A stretch of 64,000 nucleotides of DNA, from assembly GCF_009901565.1 (NCBI RefSeq), contig NZ_WXEW01000005.1, forward strand, positions 310,001 through 374,000. The letters are read 5' to 3'. The DNA is from Herbidospora solisilvae. Lineage in GTDB: Bacteria > Actinomycetota > Actinomycetes > Streptosporangiales > Streptosporangiaceae. The translations under genes were made by a program, and so were the position numbers. Every line of letters begins with the position of its first letter. Position 1 is the stretch's first letter. This document shows, piece after piece, positions 8,678 through 16,356 of this stretch. The notes beneath the pieces were generated by a model that searched no databases, was not told where the DNA came from, and was given only the letters and a program-made list of their open reading frames with translations.

Positions 8678-9757
8678 TCACCCCTTGGGCAACCACACCC
8701 GCATCGTCGCGGGACCGTGGTTGCCCCACTGGTAGTAGGGGCGCAGCCGCAGACTGATCGCCTCGGCCTCGGCTCGCGGGCGCGGGCCGTACGGCCAGGG
8801 CTGGTCTTCGGCCGAGGTCAGGGTGGCCGAGACCGCGATCTCCTCGTCGACGACCTCGGAGGCGCGGGAGGTGTCGACCGTGATCCGGGTCAGCGGCGGC
8901 TGGTCGCCGGGGGACTCGGCGCAGTAGACGAGCGGGCCGCGTTCGACCGCGACGCAGCCGCGCAGCGCGTCGATGCGGGGGTCGGGTTCGACCCAGCGCG
9001 GGGTCATCCGCAGGTCGACCGAGACCTCCTCGCCCGGCGCCCAGACGCGGCACCATTCGGCGGTGCCGCCGCCGGCCCAGATCGGCAGCCGCAACGACAA
9101 CACCCGCAGCCGGTCGGGCGCCTGGACCACCCGCAGGGTCGCGGCGCCCCGCCAGGGCATCTCGGTGTCCACCTCCACCACGAAGCCGTCGTGCTCGACG
9201 CGGGCCGAGGTCGGGTGGTGGAGCTGCAACCCGGCGTCGGTGCCGGTCGCGACGTAGGCGGGCAGGGCGGCGAAGGTGCGCGCCAGGTTGGTGGGGCAGC
9301 AGGACACCGCTCGCCAGGAGGCCCGCAGTCCGCCGTCCGCGCGCGGGCTGACTCCCGATGTGACCTCTCCGGCGACTCTGACCTGCAGCGGGTTATAGAA
9401 CCCGACCGCTCCGGGCAGGAAGAACGCGGTACGGAAGAAGCCGACCCTCGGCCGGCGGTCCTGCACCAGCAGCGCCAGCCCGAGCGCCACGGCCGAGAGC
9501 AGGATCGTGATGATCACCGTGTACCTCAGAGTGAACAGCACCGAGTCGAGGAACAGCGGGTCGTCGGGGATCTTCGTGTAGTCGGCCGGGAAGTTGGGCC
9601 TGGCCGGGCCCAGCAGCGGCCACCTGCGCAGCGACATGACCACGACGAGCACCAGCGGCGCGACGAACAGCACCGCCACGATGACCGCCGTGGGAGCGGC
9701 GTACGCCCACCCGGCCAGCGCGGCCGCGCCGGGGGCGGTTGAAGACGGACTGCTCAC
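8678..9757 (-). pseudogene. Chimeric ORF: ABC permease N-terminus fused in frame to GH127 C-terminus
   Basis: A 359-codon frame whose two halves belong to different families. Residues 1 to about 119 are a MalF-type permease (membrane segment AAPTAVIVAVLFVAPLVLVV, ending FFRTAFFLPGAVG). From about position 9400 the frame continues as the C-terminal third of a GH127 beta-L-arabinofuranosidase-like enzyme: FYNPLQVR, the CCPTN cysteine pair, and a beta-sandwich tail. Half of a permease cannot form a channel and the GH127 barrel is missing, so neither half should work. The GTG start still overlaps the upstream binding-protein remnant by 4 bp (GTGA), showing the ancient operon order. Best explained by an internal in-frame deletion. 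Confidence 0.75.
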
Positions 9758-9956
9758 TGGGTGAGCGACTGGTTGAGGGTCTCGTTGAGTTCTGGCAACT
9801 TCGCGACGTCCCCGAACAGCGCCTCACGGGCGAACCGCAACCACGGCCCCTGCGGGTCGTTGTACGTCTCGCCGAACTTCAGCGCGTAGGGCGTCTGGCC
9901 CTTGCCCACCAGCGAGTTGATCAGCACCACGCGCGGGTCCTCGGCCGCCGCCGCGA
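9754..9956 (-). pseudogene. Remnant of an ABC sugar-binding protein (C-terminal about 65 residues)
   Basis: The minus strand encodes INSLVGKGQTPYALKFG, NDPQGPWLRFAREALFGD and LPELNETLNQSLTQ, the typical C-terminus of family 1 sugar-binding proteins. The stop overlaps the permease GTG by 4 bp. Upstream of about 9956 homology stops and the opposite strand reads as a LacI C-terminus, so the 5' part including the signal peptide is gone. The left boundary of the junction is approximate. Confidence 0.72.
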
Positions 9957-10258
9957 TGGTGCTGCACGCTGACCCCGAGGTTGACGCGGTGTTCTGCGGC
10001 AGCGACCAGATCGCGGCCGGGTTCGTGGAGGCCGCCAGGGAGCGCGGCCGGCGCATCCCCGAGGACATCGCCGTCGTCGGCTACGACAACTGGGAGGTGC
10101 TGGCCGCCGAGAGCCGCCCCCCGCTGACCACCATCGACCCCAACCTGGAGGTGCTCGGCCGCACGGCGGCCCAGCATCTGTTCGCGGCCATCGACGGCCG
10201 TGCCACCCCGGGAGTGCACCGCATGCCGGTACAGCTCGTCATCCGCGACTCCACCTGA
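9953..10258 (+). pseudogene. Remnant of a LacI-family regulator (C-terminal about 100 residues)
   Basis: Plus-strand frame with DPEVDAVFCGSDQIAAGF, IPEDIAVVGYDNWEVLA, PPLTTIDPNLEVLGRTAA and MPVQLVIRDST before the stop, the effector-domain tail of LacI/GalR repressors. The helix-turn-helix domain and most of the sugar-binding domain are missing. It abuts the oppositely oriented binding-protein remnant, as expected if a divergent regulator/binding-protein pair lost both 5' ends in one deletion. Confidence 0.75.
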
Positions 10259-10668
10259 TCCTCGCACCGCCACCCGGGTGGAACCCGCCCGCGAACCTCG
10301 TCAACCCGCTCAATCAGGTGTGGTCGCACGTCGGGAGCACCTACGGGAACCTCTACGGCTTCCGCAACTACAACCGGGGTTACGTGAACTACTGCGTTCG
10401 CTGGGACTCCCCGGCGTCGGTGACCGCCGCCCAGCGCGACGCCATCCACGCCGCCTTGCAGCGGCAGTTCAAGAAGTGGATGGACGTCATGGCCGGGCAC
10501 CACGCCTGGCCGTACACCGACATGCCGGTACGGGTGGCCGGCTGGGCCGTCAGGGACCGGGCGCAACTCCAGTGGACCGACAACTCCGTCGACGTCTACG
10601 TGGGCGACATCCGCGAGAACGCGCCGCAGTGCGCTCCGCCGTGCGGGCGGTTCTTCACGCCCAGCTGG
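10259..10668 (+). pseudogene. Fragment of a secreted actinobacterial protein of unknown function
   Basis: The frame runs straight out of the LacI stop region without its own start or signal peptide: PPPGWNPPANLVNPLNQV, YVNYCVRWDSPASVTAAQRD, QFKKWMDVMAGHHAWPYTD, NAPQCAPPCGRFF. From memory this resembles large secreted proteins of actinomycetes in which a conserved histidine-rich region follows after CGRFF; that part is absent. After about 10668 the frame continues to 10791 in unrelated sequence. Interpreted as an internal fragment trapped between two deletion junctions. Confidence 0.5.
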
Positions 10669-11001
10669 ATAGACGTTGAGGTTGATCGCCTGCAGGACGC
10701 GGCCCTCCAGGCGAGTTCGCAGATGGGTTCGGTGAATCTGGGAACATGGCCTAATCGGAAGCCTTTTTCTCCGTCGTACCGCGACGATTGACCGGCCTAC
10801 CCATTCGTTGCGCTGGGTGCTGCGACTTTTTCACGTGCGATCCGCCGGGCCGTTCGAGTGGTCCAGAAGACTGTGGCGGAGCATTACAGGTAGCCGCGCA
10901 GTAGGGCGTGCGCCCGCGTGGCCTGGCGTTGAAATGACCGCCGAAGTTCTTTCCTGTGGCCGTTCGACTCGGCCAATGTCTGTCGAGCCGTGTATCGAGG
11001 C
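10669..11001. other. Non-coding, degenerate stretch
   Basis: About 330 bp with no convincing gene. The plus frame continues from the upstream fragment to a stop at 10791 with no recognisable motif; the short minus frame 10884-11096 ends in an Arg/Leu-rich peptide with no family match. Local sequence is less GC-rich and codon bias is weak. Probably debris between the deletion-scarred sugar locus and the next intact gene. Confidence 0.4.
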
Positions 11002-11850
11002 CTAGCGGAAAATGTCCTCCAGCCGCTCCACCGAAATCGCGCGTTGTGCCCAGACCTCAAGTTTGTCGGGGTCGGTGCACTCGGCGATCTGCGCACGCAT
11101 CTCGGCGGTCAGCACGAAACCGCGATGTTCGGCGGTGAACAGCAGCATCTTGCGGAAGGTCTCGGCCTGGCCGGCCGCGTAGTTCGTCACCGCGACGATG
11201 CTGTGGCGTTCGGGCTCGATCATCGTCATGAGAGTCTCCAGCTCCCTCTTCGCGGCCTCAGACAGACGCTTGGCCACGTACTCAACGTACACGACGGTCT
11301 TGGACGGCTCGATGGCGTTCAACGCGTGGACGACGGCTTCGAGCACGTCACGGTTGTGATCTCCGTGAACCGCGCCGGACAGCACGGCCAACTCGGGCGA
11401 CTCACGGGCGACCTGGGGGTCGGTGATCATGGGGACGGCGTCGGGGCCGATCACCAGTGGGGTCAGGGTCAGGCCGGGATGGCCGATCGGGATGGGGGCG
11501 GTGTAGCGGCGGGCGGTTTTGCGGTCGGGGGCGTACACCACCAGGGTGGTCGGGCACCGGCGGCGGGCCCAGAGGTTGGCGACGTAGGGAAACCAGTCGT
11601 AGACCTTGTCCTTTTCGAAGCGCAGCTGGACTTCGACGATGACGGCCATGACGACCTTGTCGCCGTCGAGGAGGAGCACCACCGAATCGCAGTGGTGCTC
11701 GGTCACCTTCGTCTCGTTCAGCGCGGAGGAGTCGACACGCAGGGAGGTGTGTTTCGGGGGATCGACTCCTAATTCGCTGAGAAATCGGGTGACGAGGGAG
11801 GGGGAATCCCGGATGAGCTCCAGGGGGACCTCGTGCTCGGTTGACACCAT
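11002..11850 (-). CDS. Rpn/PD-(D/E)XK-like putative nuclease
   Basis: 282 residues. The N-terminal half carries a PD-(D/E)XK-like core: an Asp in HCDSVVLLLDGDKVV, then AVIVEVQLRFEKDKVYDW with E-V-Q, then CPTTLVVYAPD. This E-x-Q variant is known from Rpn/YhgA-type nucleases. The C-terminal half is helical (REL..LMTMIEPERHSIVAVTNYA, ERLEDIF). Families of this type are multicopy in Streptosporangiales genomes (recollection). Preceded by TAAATT 7 nt before the ATG, so probably leaderless. It borders the degenerate locus but looks intact. Biochemical activity is not shown. Confidence 0.6.
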   Translation of the reverse strand: MVSTEHEVPLELIRDSPSLVTRFLSELGVDPPKHTSLRVDSSALNETKVTEHHCDSVVLLLDGDKVVMAVIVEVQLRFEKDKVYDWFPYVANLWARRRCPTTLVVYAPDRKTARRYTAPIPIGHPGLTLTPLVIGPDAVPMITDPQVARESPELAVLSGAVHGDHNRDVLEAVVHALNAIEPSKTVVYVEYVAKRLSEAAKRELETLMTMIEPERHSIVAVTNYAAGQAETFRKMLLFTAEHRGFVLTAEMRAQIAECTDPDKLEVWAQRAISVERLEDIFR

Positions 11851-11857
11851 GGCGAGG

Positions 11858-11863
11858 AATTTA
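11858..11863 (-). promoter_or_regulatory. Leaderless -10 element (TAAATT) of the Rpn-like gene
   Basis: TANNNT hexamer on the minus strand followed by exactly 7 nt and the ATG at 11850; no Shine-Dalgarno sequence in between. Confidence 0.55.
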
Positions 11864-11952
11864 CCTCAGCCGAATCGAACTGCCGATCGAACATTTCCCT
11901 CGAAATTCGGGTCAATCCCACCAATTCACGAGTGAAATATTACGGGCGCCCG

Positions 11953-12669
11953 CTAAGCCGTCTGCCCACCGTCAAGCGGAATCCGGGCCCCGTTCAAATA
12001 CCCCGATTCGTCCCCCGCCAGGAACACCGCCATGTCGGCGACGTCCTCCACCGTCCCGATCCGCCGAGACGGGATCGCCTCCAGGTCGACATGTTCGCGG
12101 GCGGCCAGCGACATCGGCGCGTCCACGATGGGCAGCGTCAACGCGTTCGCCGTCAGCCCGTAAGGCCCGTACTCGTGCGCCCACGTCTGCGTCAGGTTCT
12201 CCAGCGCGGCCTTGCTGGCGTTGTAAACGGACGCCCCCGGCCACGCCCGCGTCACCCCGATGCTGGAGATGTTCACGATCCGCCCACCGGGCTTCCTGAT
12301 CAAGTACGGCACCACGTCCCGCGTCACCAGGAACGCCGCCCGGAAGTTGAGCCCCACGATCCGGTCGAAGTCGTCGTCGGTCACCTGGTCGGTCACCGTG
12401 TCCCCGAACGCGGCGGCGTTGTTGACCAGCACGTCCAGCCCGCCCTGCGCCTCGACGGCGGCGACGAGGGTGGCGCGGGTCTCGGCCGAGGTCAGGTCAC
12501 CCGGCACGAACGTGGCGCCCTCGATCTCCGCGGCGATCCGTTCCCCGAGGTCGGCCCGGCGGCCGGTGAGCACCACGGTCGCCCCTTCGGCGCCGAAGCG
12601 CCGCGCGATGCCCTCGCCGATCCCCGAGGTGCCGCCGGTGACGAGTGCGATTTTCCCTGAAAGTCTCAT
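11953..12669 (-). CDS. Short-chain dehydrogenase/reductase (SDR)
   Basis: 238 residues, classical SDR. TGGTSGIGEGIA near residues 11-22 binds NAD(P); VNNAA follows; catalytic Ser-Tyr-Lys are the Ser of NISSIG and YNASK (Tyr and Lys). The C-terminus YLNGARIPLDGGQT is typical. Residues LTGRR after beta-2 (Arg-Arg) favour NADPH. Divergent from a LysR regulator 71 bp away, which probably controls it. Substrate not predictable. Confidence 0.93.
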   Translation of the reverse strand: MRLSGKIALVTGGTSGIGEGIARRFGAEGATVVLTGRRADLGERIAAEIEGATFVPGDLTSAETRATLVAAVEAQGGLDVLVNNAAAFGDTVTDQVTDDDFDRIVGLNFRAAFLVTRDVVPYLIRKPGGRIVNISSIGVTRAWPGASVYNASKAALENLTQTWAHEYGPYGLTANALTLPIVDAPMSLAAREHVDLEAIPSRRIGTVEDVADMAVFLAGDESGYLNGARIPLDGGQTA

Positions 12670-12676
12670 GACTCCG

Positions 12677-12706
12677 ACGCTAGAAGCGGAGCGTTCATAA
12701 GATCAA
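12677..12706 (-). promoter_or_regulatory. Promoter of the SDR gene (leaderless)
   Basis: Minus strand: TTGATC at 12706-12701, 18-bp spacer, TAGCGT at 12682-12677, then 7 nt to the ATG at 12669. This spacing puts the transcription start at or near the start codon. Confidence 0.6.
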
Positions 12707-12719
12707 AGACCGTTTCTCA

Positions 12720-12742
12720 ATGCGTGGATAAGCTGAACGCAT
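12720..12742. promoter_or_regulatory. LysR-type binding site (T-N11-A palindrome) overlapping the lysR start
   Basis: Perfect inverted repeat ATGCGT (12720-12725), 11-bp spacer, ACGCAT (12737-12742); its core is T-N11-A, the LTTR box. It covers the candidate -10 TAAGCT (12729-12734) and the ATG of the lysR gene, as expected for autorepression, and lies close to the divergent SDR promoter. Confidence 0.65.
12729..12734 (+). promoter_or_regulatory. Leaderless -10 element (TAAGCT) of the lysR gene
   Basis: TANNNT hexamer, 6 nt before the ATG at 12741, inside the T-N11-A palindrome. Confidence 0.45.
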
Positions 12743-13649
12743 GAACTTCGAGCTGCGCCATCTGGAGGGCTTCGTCGCCCTGGCCGAGGAGCTCCACTTC
12801 GCCCGCGCCGCCGAACGCCTCCACATCGCCCAACCGGCCCTGTCCCAGCAGATCCAGAAGCTGGAGTCGGTCCTGGGCGTGCAGCTCCTCATCAGGGAGA
12901 AACGCCGCACTCGCCTCACTCACGTGGGGGAGCTGTTCCTGGTCGAAGCCCGCCGCACCCTCGTTCAGGCGAAGACCGCGCAGGCCGTCGCCGACCGGGC
13001 CAGACGTGGTGAGTCGGGCCGGTTGAGGGTGGCGTACATGCCGACGACCTCGTCGGGCCCCTTCCTGGCCATGCTCGCCGACTTCCGCGACCGGCACGCC
13101 GGAATCGAGGTCGACCTGCTCGAACTCCCGCTGGGCACCACGAGCCAGCCGCCGGACGTGGACGTCGCCTTCATCTCCCGGATCGGCAGCATCGACTGCC
13201 CCGAGGGGGCGATCCTCTCGGTCGAACCGTTCATCGCGGCCCTCCCGGCGAAACACCGCCTGGCGTCCCACGCGGTCATCGAGATCGCCGACCTGGCCGA
13301 CGACCCGTTCGTCTTCCTCGACCTGGCCGACTGCGCCGAATGGGCCCAGACGGTCCACGACATGTGCACGACGGCCGGCTTCCGCCCCCGCGTCACCCAC
13401 CGCGTCTGCCAGGTCTCCACCCAGCTCATGAGCGTCGCGGCCGGGCTGGGCGTCGCCCTGGTCCCGGCCTCGACGGAAGGCCTGCGAAGGGAGGGCGTGG
13501 CCTTCGTCCCGCTGAAGGGGCCGACGGCGAAGGTCACCGGAGCGGCCCTGTGGAGCGGCTCCGACTCGTCACCCGTCCTGGCGAGGTTCGTCGCGAGCCT
13601 GCGCACGGAAGACGTTCGCGGCGTGCCAGGCGAAGTAGTCCCTGCTTGA
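12741..13649 (+). CDS. LysR-family transcriptional regulator
   Basis: 302 residues. N-terminal winged helix-turn-helix: FVALAEELHFARAAERLHIA, QPALSQQIQKLE. The effector domain (about 90-295) has the periplasmic-binding-protein fold seen in LTTRs, with LRVAYMPTTSSGPF at its start. Divergent from the SDR gene and sharing a 71-bp promoter region with an LTTR box. Its last 81 bp overlap the tail of the convergent HNH endonuclease gene, an unusually long antisense overlap. Inducer unknown. Confidence 0.93.
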   Translation: MNFELRHLEGFVALAEELHFARAAERLHIAQPALSQQIQKLESVLGVQLLIREKRRTRLTHVGELFLVEARRTLVQAKTAQAVADRARRGESGRLRVAYMPTTSSGPFLAMLADFRDRHAGIEVDLLELPLGTTSQPPDVDVAFISRIGSIDCPEGAILSVEPFIAALPAKHRLASHAVIEIADLADDPFVFLDLADCAEWAQTVHDMCTTAGFRPRVTHRVCQVSTQLMSVAAGLGVALVPASTEGLRREGVAFVPLKGPTAKVTGAALWSGSDSSPVLARFVASLRTEDVRGVPGEVVPA

Positions 13650-14972
13650 GCCGGTCCACGCCGCGACCGGGCGACCGGCCAGGCGGCGGGCGTGCTCGTT
13701 CAGGTGGGGGTGCCCGAGGAGCTCCGGGCTGAGCTCGACCACGCCGTCGTCCGAGATCCCGATGTAGCCGTGCTCGTAGAGGCTGTCGCAGCCCAGCGTG
13801 CAGGCCAGCATGGCGACGTTGTCGAGGTCACGCCGCTCCCGCTCGTCACACGCGGTGCGCTTCTTGATGTGTGCCGCCACGAGGAGGCGTTCCGGCAACT
13901 CGGCGCCGCATAGGGCGCACTGCGACGCGCCCCGGGCCAGCAGCAGACGGCGCAGCACATGCTGTTCGCCACGTCGCAGGACCACCACGTCATAGCCCAG
14001 CTTGCCGGTGTAGGCGGTGCGCCGGCGGGCCTCGACCGCCGGGGCCGTCGTGCCGAGGCCGACGGCTGTCAGCAGAGGGCGCTCGTCGGTGCCGTCGAAG
14101 TGGTCGAGCAGCAGCCGGTCGACGGCGGTGCTCACGGCCAGCCGGGAACCGGCGAACAACTGGTGGCTTTCCTCGGTCAGGCCGCCCGTGGTCCCGGGGT
14201 GGGTGTTGAGCCATCTCAGCCGGGGGTCACCGTGCTTGCCCTTGGCAGGCGGGGTCGCCGACAGCTCCCATAATCCGCTTCCGGCCAGGGCGAGGAACGG
14301 CAGGTGGGCGTTCTTGGGGGAGTCGGTCGGGTGGCCGAAGTCGTCGATCAGGGATGCGATCACGGTTCGCGCCTCCCGCCAGGGGACCTGGCGCGCCTTG
14401 CCCTCCACGGCGCGGCCGATCGCCCACAACAGCGTGAGGGGCTGGTGGCGCTTGCTGGTGCCGTCCGGAGAACGCTGGACGTTCAGCGCGTCGAGCGTCA
14501 GGAGCATCTTCTCGACCGGGCTTTCCACGTCTCCGGACAGGTCCCTGGCCAGCAGCTCAGGGGTGTATCCCGGCACCGCCACCCGCAGTCGCAGGCGTTT
14601 GCGTTCGTTGCCCGACTTCCTGGCGTCCGGATGCATGCCGATCCGGCCCTGCTTCCTGGTCAGGAGCAGGCGGATCTCCTCGTCACTCGCCGTCGTGGTC
14701 GCGAGCGGCAGCGGCGCGTCGATCAGCCGCCGGTCGGCCTCGCTCAGCGAGGCGGTCTGCGCCGAGTCGACGAGTGCGTCCTCGATCACCGCGCCGAGTT
14801 CTCTGAGCCGGGAGATGAGCAGGACGAGGGCCCGGGTGTAATCGGAGTTCCGGGATGCGCCGGTCTTCGTCTTCCCACCGGCGCTCTCAAGGATGATCGC
14901 CAGGAGATCGCCGTCCTGCTCCACCGACCAGGCGGCGTTCAGTACGGTGCCGTCGAGCTCCGTCAGCTGCAT
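13569..14972 (-). CDS. HNH endonuclease with sulfur-binding-domain-like module; candidate type IV (phosphorothioate-dependent) restriction enzyme
   Basis: 467 residues from the ATG at 14972; a GTG at 15017 lies inside a terminator hairpin and is rejected. Three parts. 1-150: head domain (RNSDYTRALVLLISRLRELG, NERKRLRLR). 155-300: pattern KRHQPLTLLWAIGRAVEGK, VPWREARTVI, LIDDFGHP, HLPFLALAGSGLWEL, which resembles the DNA phosphorothioate-binding SBD of ScoMcrA-type enzymes. 350-440: HNH nuclease with Cys352/Cys355, AAHIKKR (His368), LDNVAMLA (Asn385), CTLGCDSLYEHGY (Cys391, Cys395, His401); the four Cys may bind structural zinc. Known SBD-HNH enzymes cut phosphorothioate-modified foreign DNA; no dnd genes are seen nearby. 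Assignment of the SBD rests on pattern only. Confidence 0.72.
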   Translation of the reverse strand: MQLTELDGTVLNAAWSVEQDGDLLAIILESAGGKTKTGASRNSDYTRALVLLISRLRELGAVIEDALVDSAQTASLSEADRRLIDAPLPLATTTASDEEIRLLLTRKQGRIGMHPDARKSGNERKRLRLRVAVPGYTPELLARDLSGDVESPVEKMLLTLDALNVQRSPDGTSKRHQPLTLLWAIGRAVEGKARQVPWREARTVIASLIDDFGHPTDSPKNAHLPFLALAGSGLWELSATPPAKGKHGDPRLRWLNTHPGTTGGLTEESHQLFAGSRLAVSTAVDRLLLDHFDGTDERPLLTAVGLGTTAPAVEARRRTAYTGKLGYDVVVLRRGEQHVLRRLLLARGASQCALCGAELPERLLVAAHIKKRTACDERERRDLDNVAMLACTLGCDSLYEHGYIGISDDGVVELSPELLGHPHLNEHARRLAGRPVAAWTGSSRDYFAWHAANVFRAQARDEPRQDG

Positions 14973-14990
14973 GGGAGTCGATTTTCCCGG

Positions 14991-15025
14991 AAAGGGCCGT
15001 GCGGCGAAATCCCACACGGCCCTTT
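14991..15025 (-). terminator. Terminator after the xylanase gene
   Basis: Perfect 11-bp inverted repeat AAAGGGCCGTG / CACGGCCCTTT with a 13-nt loop, 7 bp downstream of the xylanase stop. It separates xylanase transcription from the endonuclease gene. Confidence 0.8.
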
Positions 15026-15031
15026 CGTGTA

Positions 15032-16198
15032 CTAGCGGCGAGGTCTGGGCTGGACGTGCGGCGGGCCCGCGAACACCAGATCAGACTTGATCGAGTTGTA
15101 AGCCCGCTTCGGCTGGTAGTTCTCGTCGTACAGCGTCGCCAGGCCCTCCGGCGGGTCGGTGAACCACGTCGGCACCCACGAGTGCTTGTCCGTGAAGCCC
15201 CACACCGTGTACGACAGACAGTTCCGGTTCAGCAGGCACGCCTGCAGCAGCACGCTGAAGTTCGACGCCGACGCCTGCAGGCGCGGGTTGATCTCGTTGG
15301 AGTCCCCGGCCTGCACCCCGGCCGTCATCTGGCTCCGCACGTCGACCTCGGTGAACGCCGACACCATGCCGAGGTCCGAGAACGCGTCCAGGACCTCCTT
15401 CACCTGGAAGGCGTCGAAGTTCCCGTACTGCGTCCCCAGGTGCCCCTGGGAGCCGAAGCCGTCGATCGGCACGCCCTGGGCGCGCAGGTTCTTGATCAGG
15501 TTGTAGATGAACCACACCTTGTCGGAGGGGCCCCGGTCGCCGAAGGCCTCCATGTTGTAGTCGTTGTAGAAGAGCAGCGCGTGGGGGTCGGCGGCGCGGG
15601 CCCAGCGGAAGGCGTCGGCGATGTAGGTCGGGCCGAGGTTCTGGGCCCAGAAGCCCTTCAGGTGGATCTCCGACGGGCTGTCCCACGGGTCGCTGGCGGC
15701 CTCGTTGACGACGTCCCACTGCCAGATCTTGCCCTTGTAGCGCTTCACCACGGTCGTGATGTGCTTCTTCAGCAGGTCGCGCAGCTCGGTCTTGGAGATC
15801 GTGCCGTTGGCGACGCCCTCGGTCAGCCACGCCGGGAGCTGGTTGTGCCACACGAGCACGTGCCCGCGGACCTTCTGGTTGTTCTTCTTCGCGAAGTCGA
15901 TCAACGCGTCGGCGGGGCCCCAGTTGTAGGTGCCGCGTGTGGGTTCGAGGCTCTCCCACTTCATGGCGTTCTCGTGGGTGACGCTGCTGAACTGCTGGGT
16001 GGCGATGGCCTTGTACTGGGGTTCGGCCAGGGCGTCGTTGCTGATGGCGGTGCCGATCGCCAGGTTGTGCCGGGCGGCCAGGGCCTTCAGGCTCTGGTCC
16101 TGTACGGCCGGAGGCCGGCCGTTGGCCGACACGGGTCCCTGGCTGAGCACAGCCACGAGTCCGAGCGCCGTGGCCGCGATGACCACCAGTCGTCTCAT
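15032..16198 (-). CDS. Secreted endo-1,4-beta-xylanase, GH10
   Basis: 388 residues. Signal peptide MRRLVVIAATALGLVAVLSQGPVSA. Single GH10 TIM barrel: HENAMKWESLEP, GHVLVWHNQLPAWL, WDVVNEA (acid/base Glu), FTEVDVR (nucleophile Glu), YTVWGFTDKHSWVP. No carbohydrate-binding module; the protein ends in a short Pro/Arg tail. It depolymerises xylan outside the cell. RBS AAAGGAGAG precedes the ATG. A 21-bp palindrome lies 36 bp upstream, suggesting repression when inducer is absent, and a strong terminator follows. Confidence 0.95.
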   Translation of the reverse strand: MRRLVVIAATALGLVAVLSQGPVSANGRPPAVQDQSLKALAARHNLAIGTAISNDALAEPQYKAIATQQFSSVTHENAMKWESLEPTRGTYNWGPADALIDFAKKNNQKVRGHVLVWHNQLPAWLTEGVANGTISKTELRDLLKKHITTVVKRYKGKIWQWDVVNEAASDPWDSPSEIHLKGFWAQNLGPTYIADAFRWARAADPHALLFYNDYNMEAFGDRGPSDKVWFIYNLIKNLRAQGVPIDGFGSQGHLGTQYGNFDAFQVKEVLDAFSDLGMVSAFTEVDVRSQMTAGVQAGDSNEINPRLQASASNFSVLLQACLLNRNCLSYTVWGFTDKHSWVPTWFTDPPEGLATLYDENYQPKRAYNSIKSDLVFAGPPHVQPRPRR

Positions 16199-16233
16199 CG
16201 AACTCTCTCCTTTGGGGGGTCAGGCTCCAAAAT

Positions 16234-16254
16234 GTTTCGGAGATGTTCCGAAAC
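16234..16254. promoter_or_regulatory. 21-bp palindromic operator upstream of the xylanase gene
   Basis: GTTTCGGA (16234-16241), 5-bp spacer, TCCGAAAC (16247-16254): a perfect inverted repeat 36 bp before the xylanase ATG. Size and position fit a LacI-type or xylan-responsive repressor site; the regulator is not in the window. Confidence 0.65.
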
Positions 16255-16303
16255 CGGATGCTAACCGTGTCGGGCAAAGTGAGAAAGACCCAGTTTGAAA
16301 CGC

Positions 16304-16315
16304 CGAAAAGTTTCG
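16304..16315. promoter_or_regulatory. CGAAA-AG-TTTCG inverted repeat
   Basis: Short inverted repeat CGAAA/TTTCG with 2-bp spacer, about 106 bp upstream of the xylanase. CGAA-N-TTCG type repeats are known near Streptomyces xylanase and BxlR-regulated genes; this may be a second operator. It also lies just upstream of the metH leader. Confidence 0.5.
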
Positions 16316-16356
16316 ATGGTATTGACAGCCGGGGCGTTTGTTAAACTAGGCGGCAG

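Noticed and set aside
10822-10840. TTTTCACGTGCGAT as a second parS site
   Set aside because: Only about 10 of 14 positions match and the right half site is destroyed.
10884-11096. Possible transposase remnant on the minus strand
   Set aside because: Short Arg/Leu-rich peptide without DDE or other motif, no terminal inverted repeats; not supportable.
15001-15017. GTG at 15017 as start of the HNH endonuclease gene
   Set aside because: It lies within the right arm of the xylanase terminator; ATG 14972 avoids this and still leaves a complete domain.
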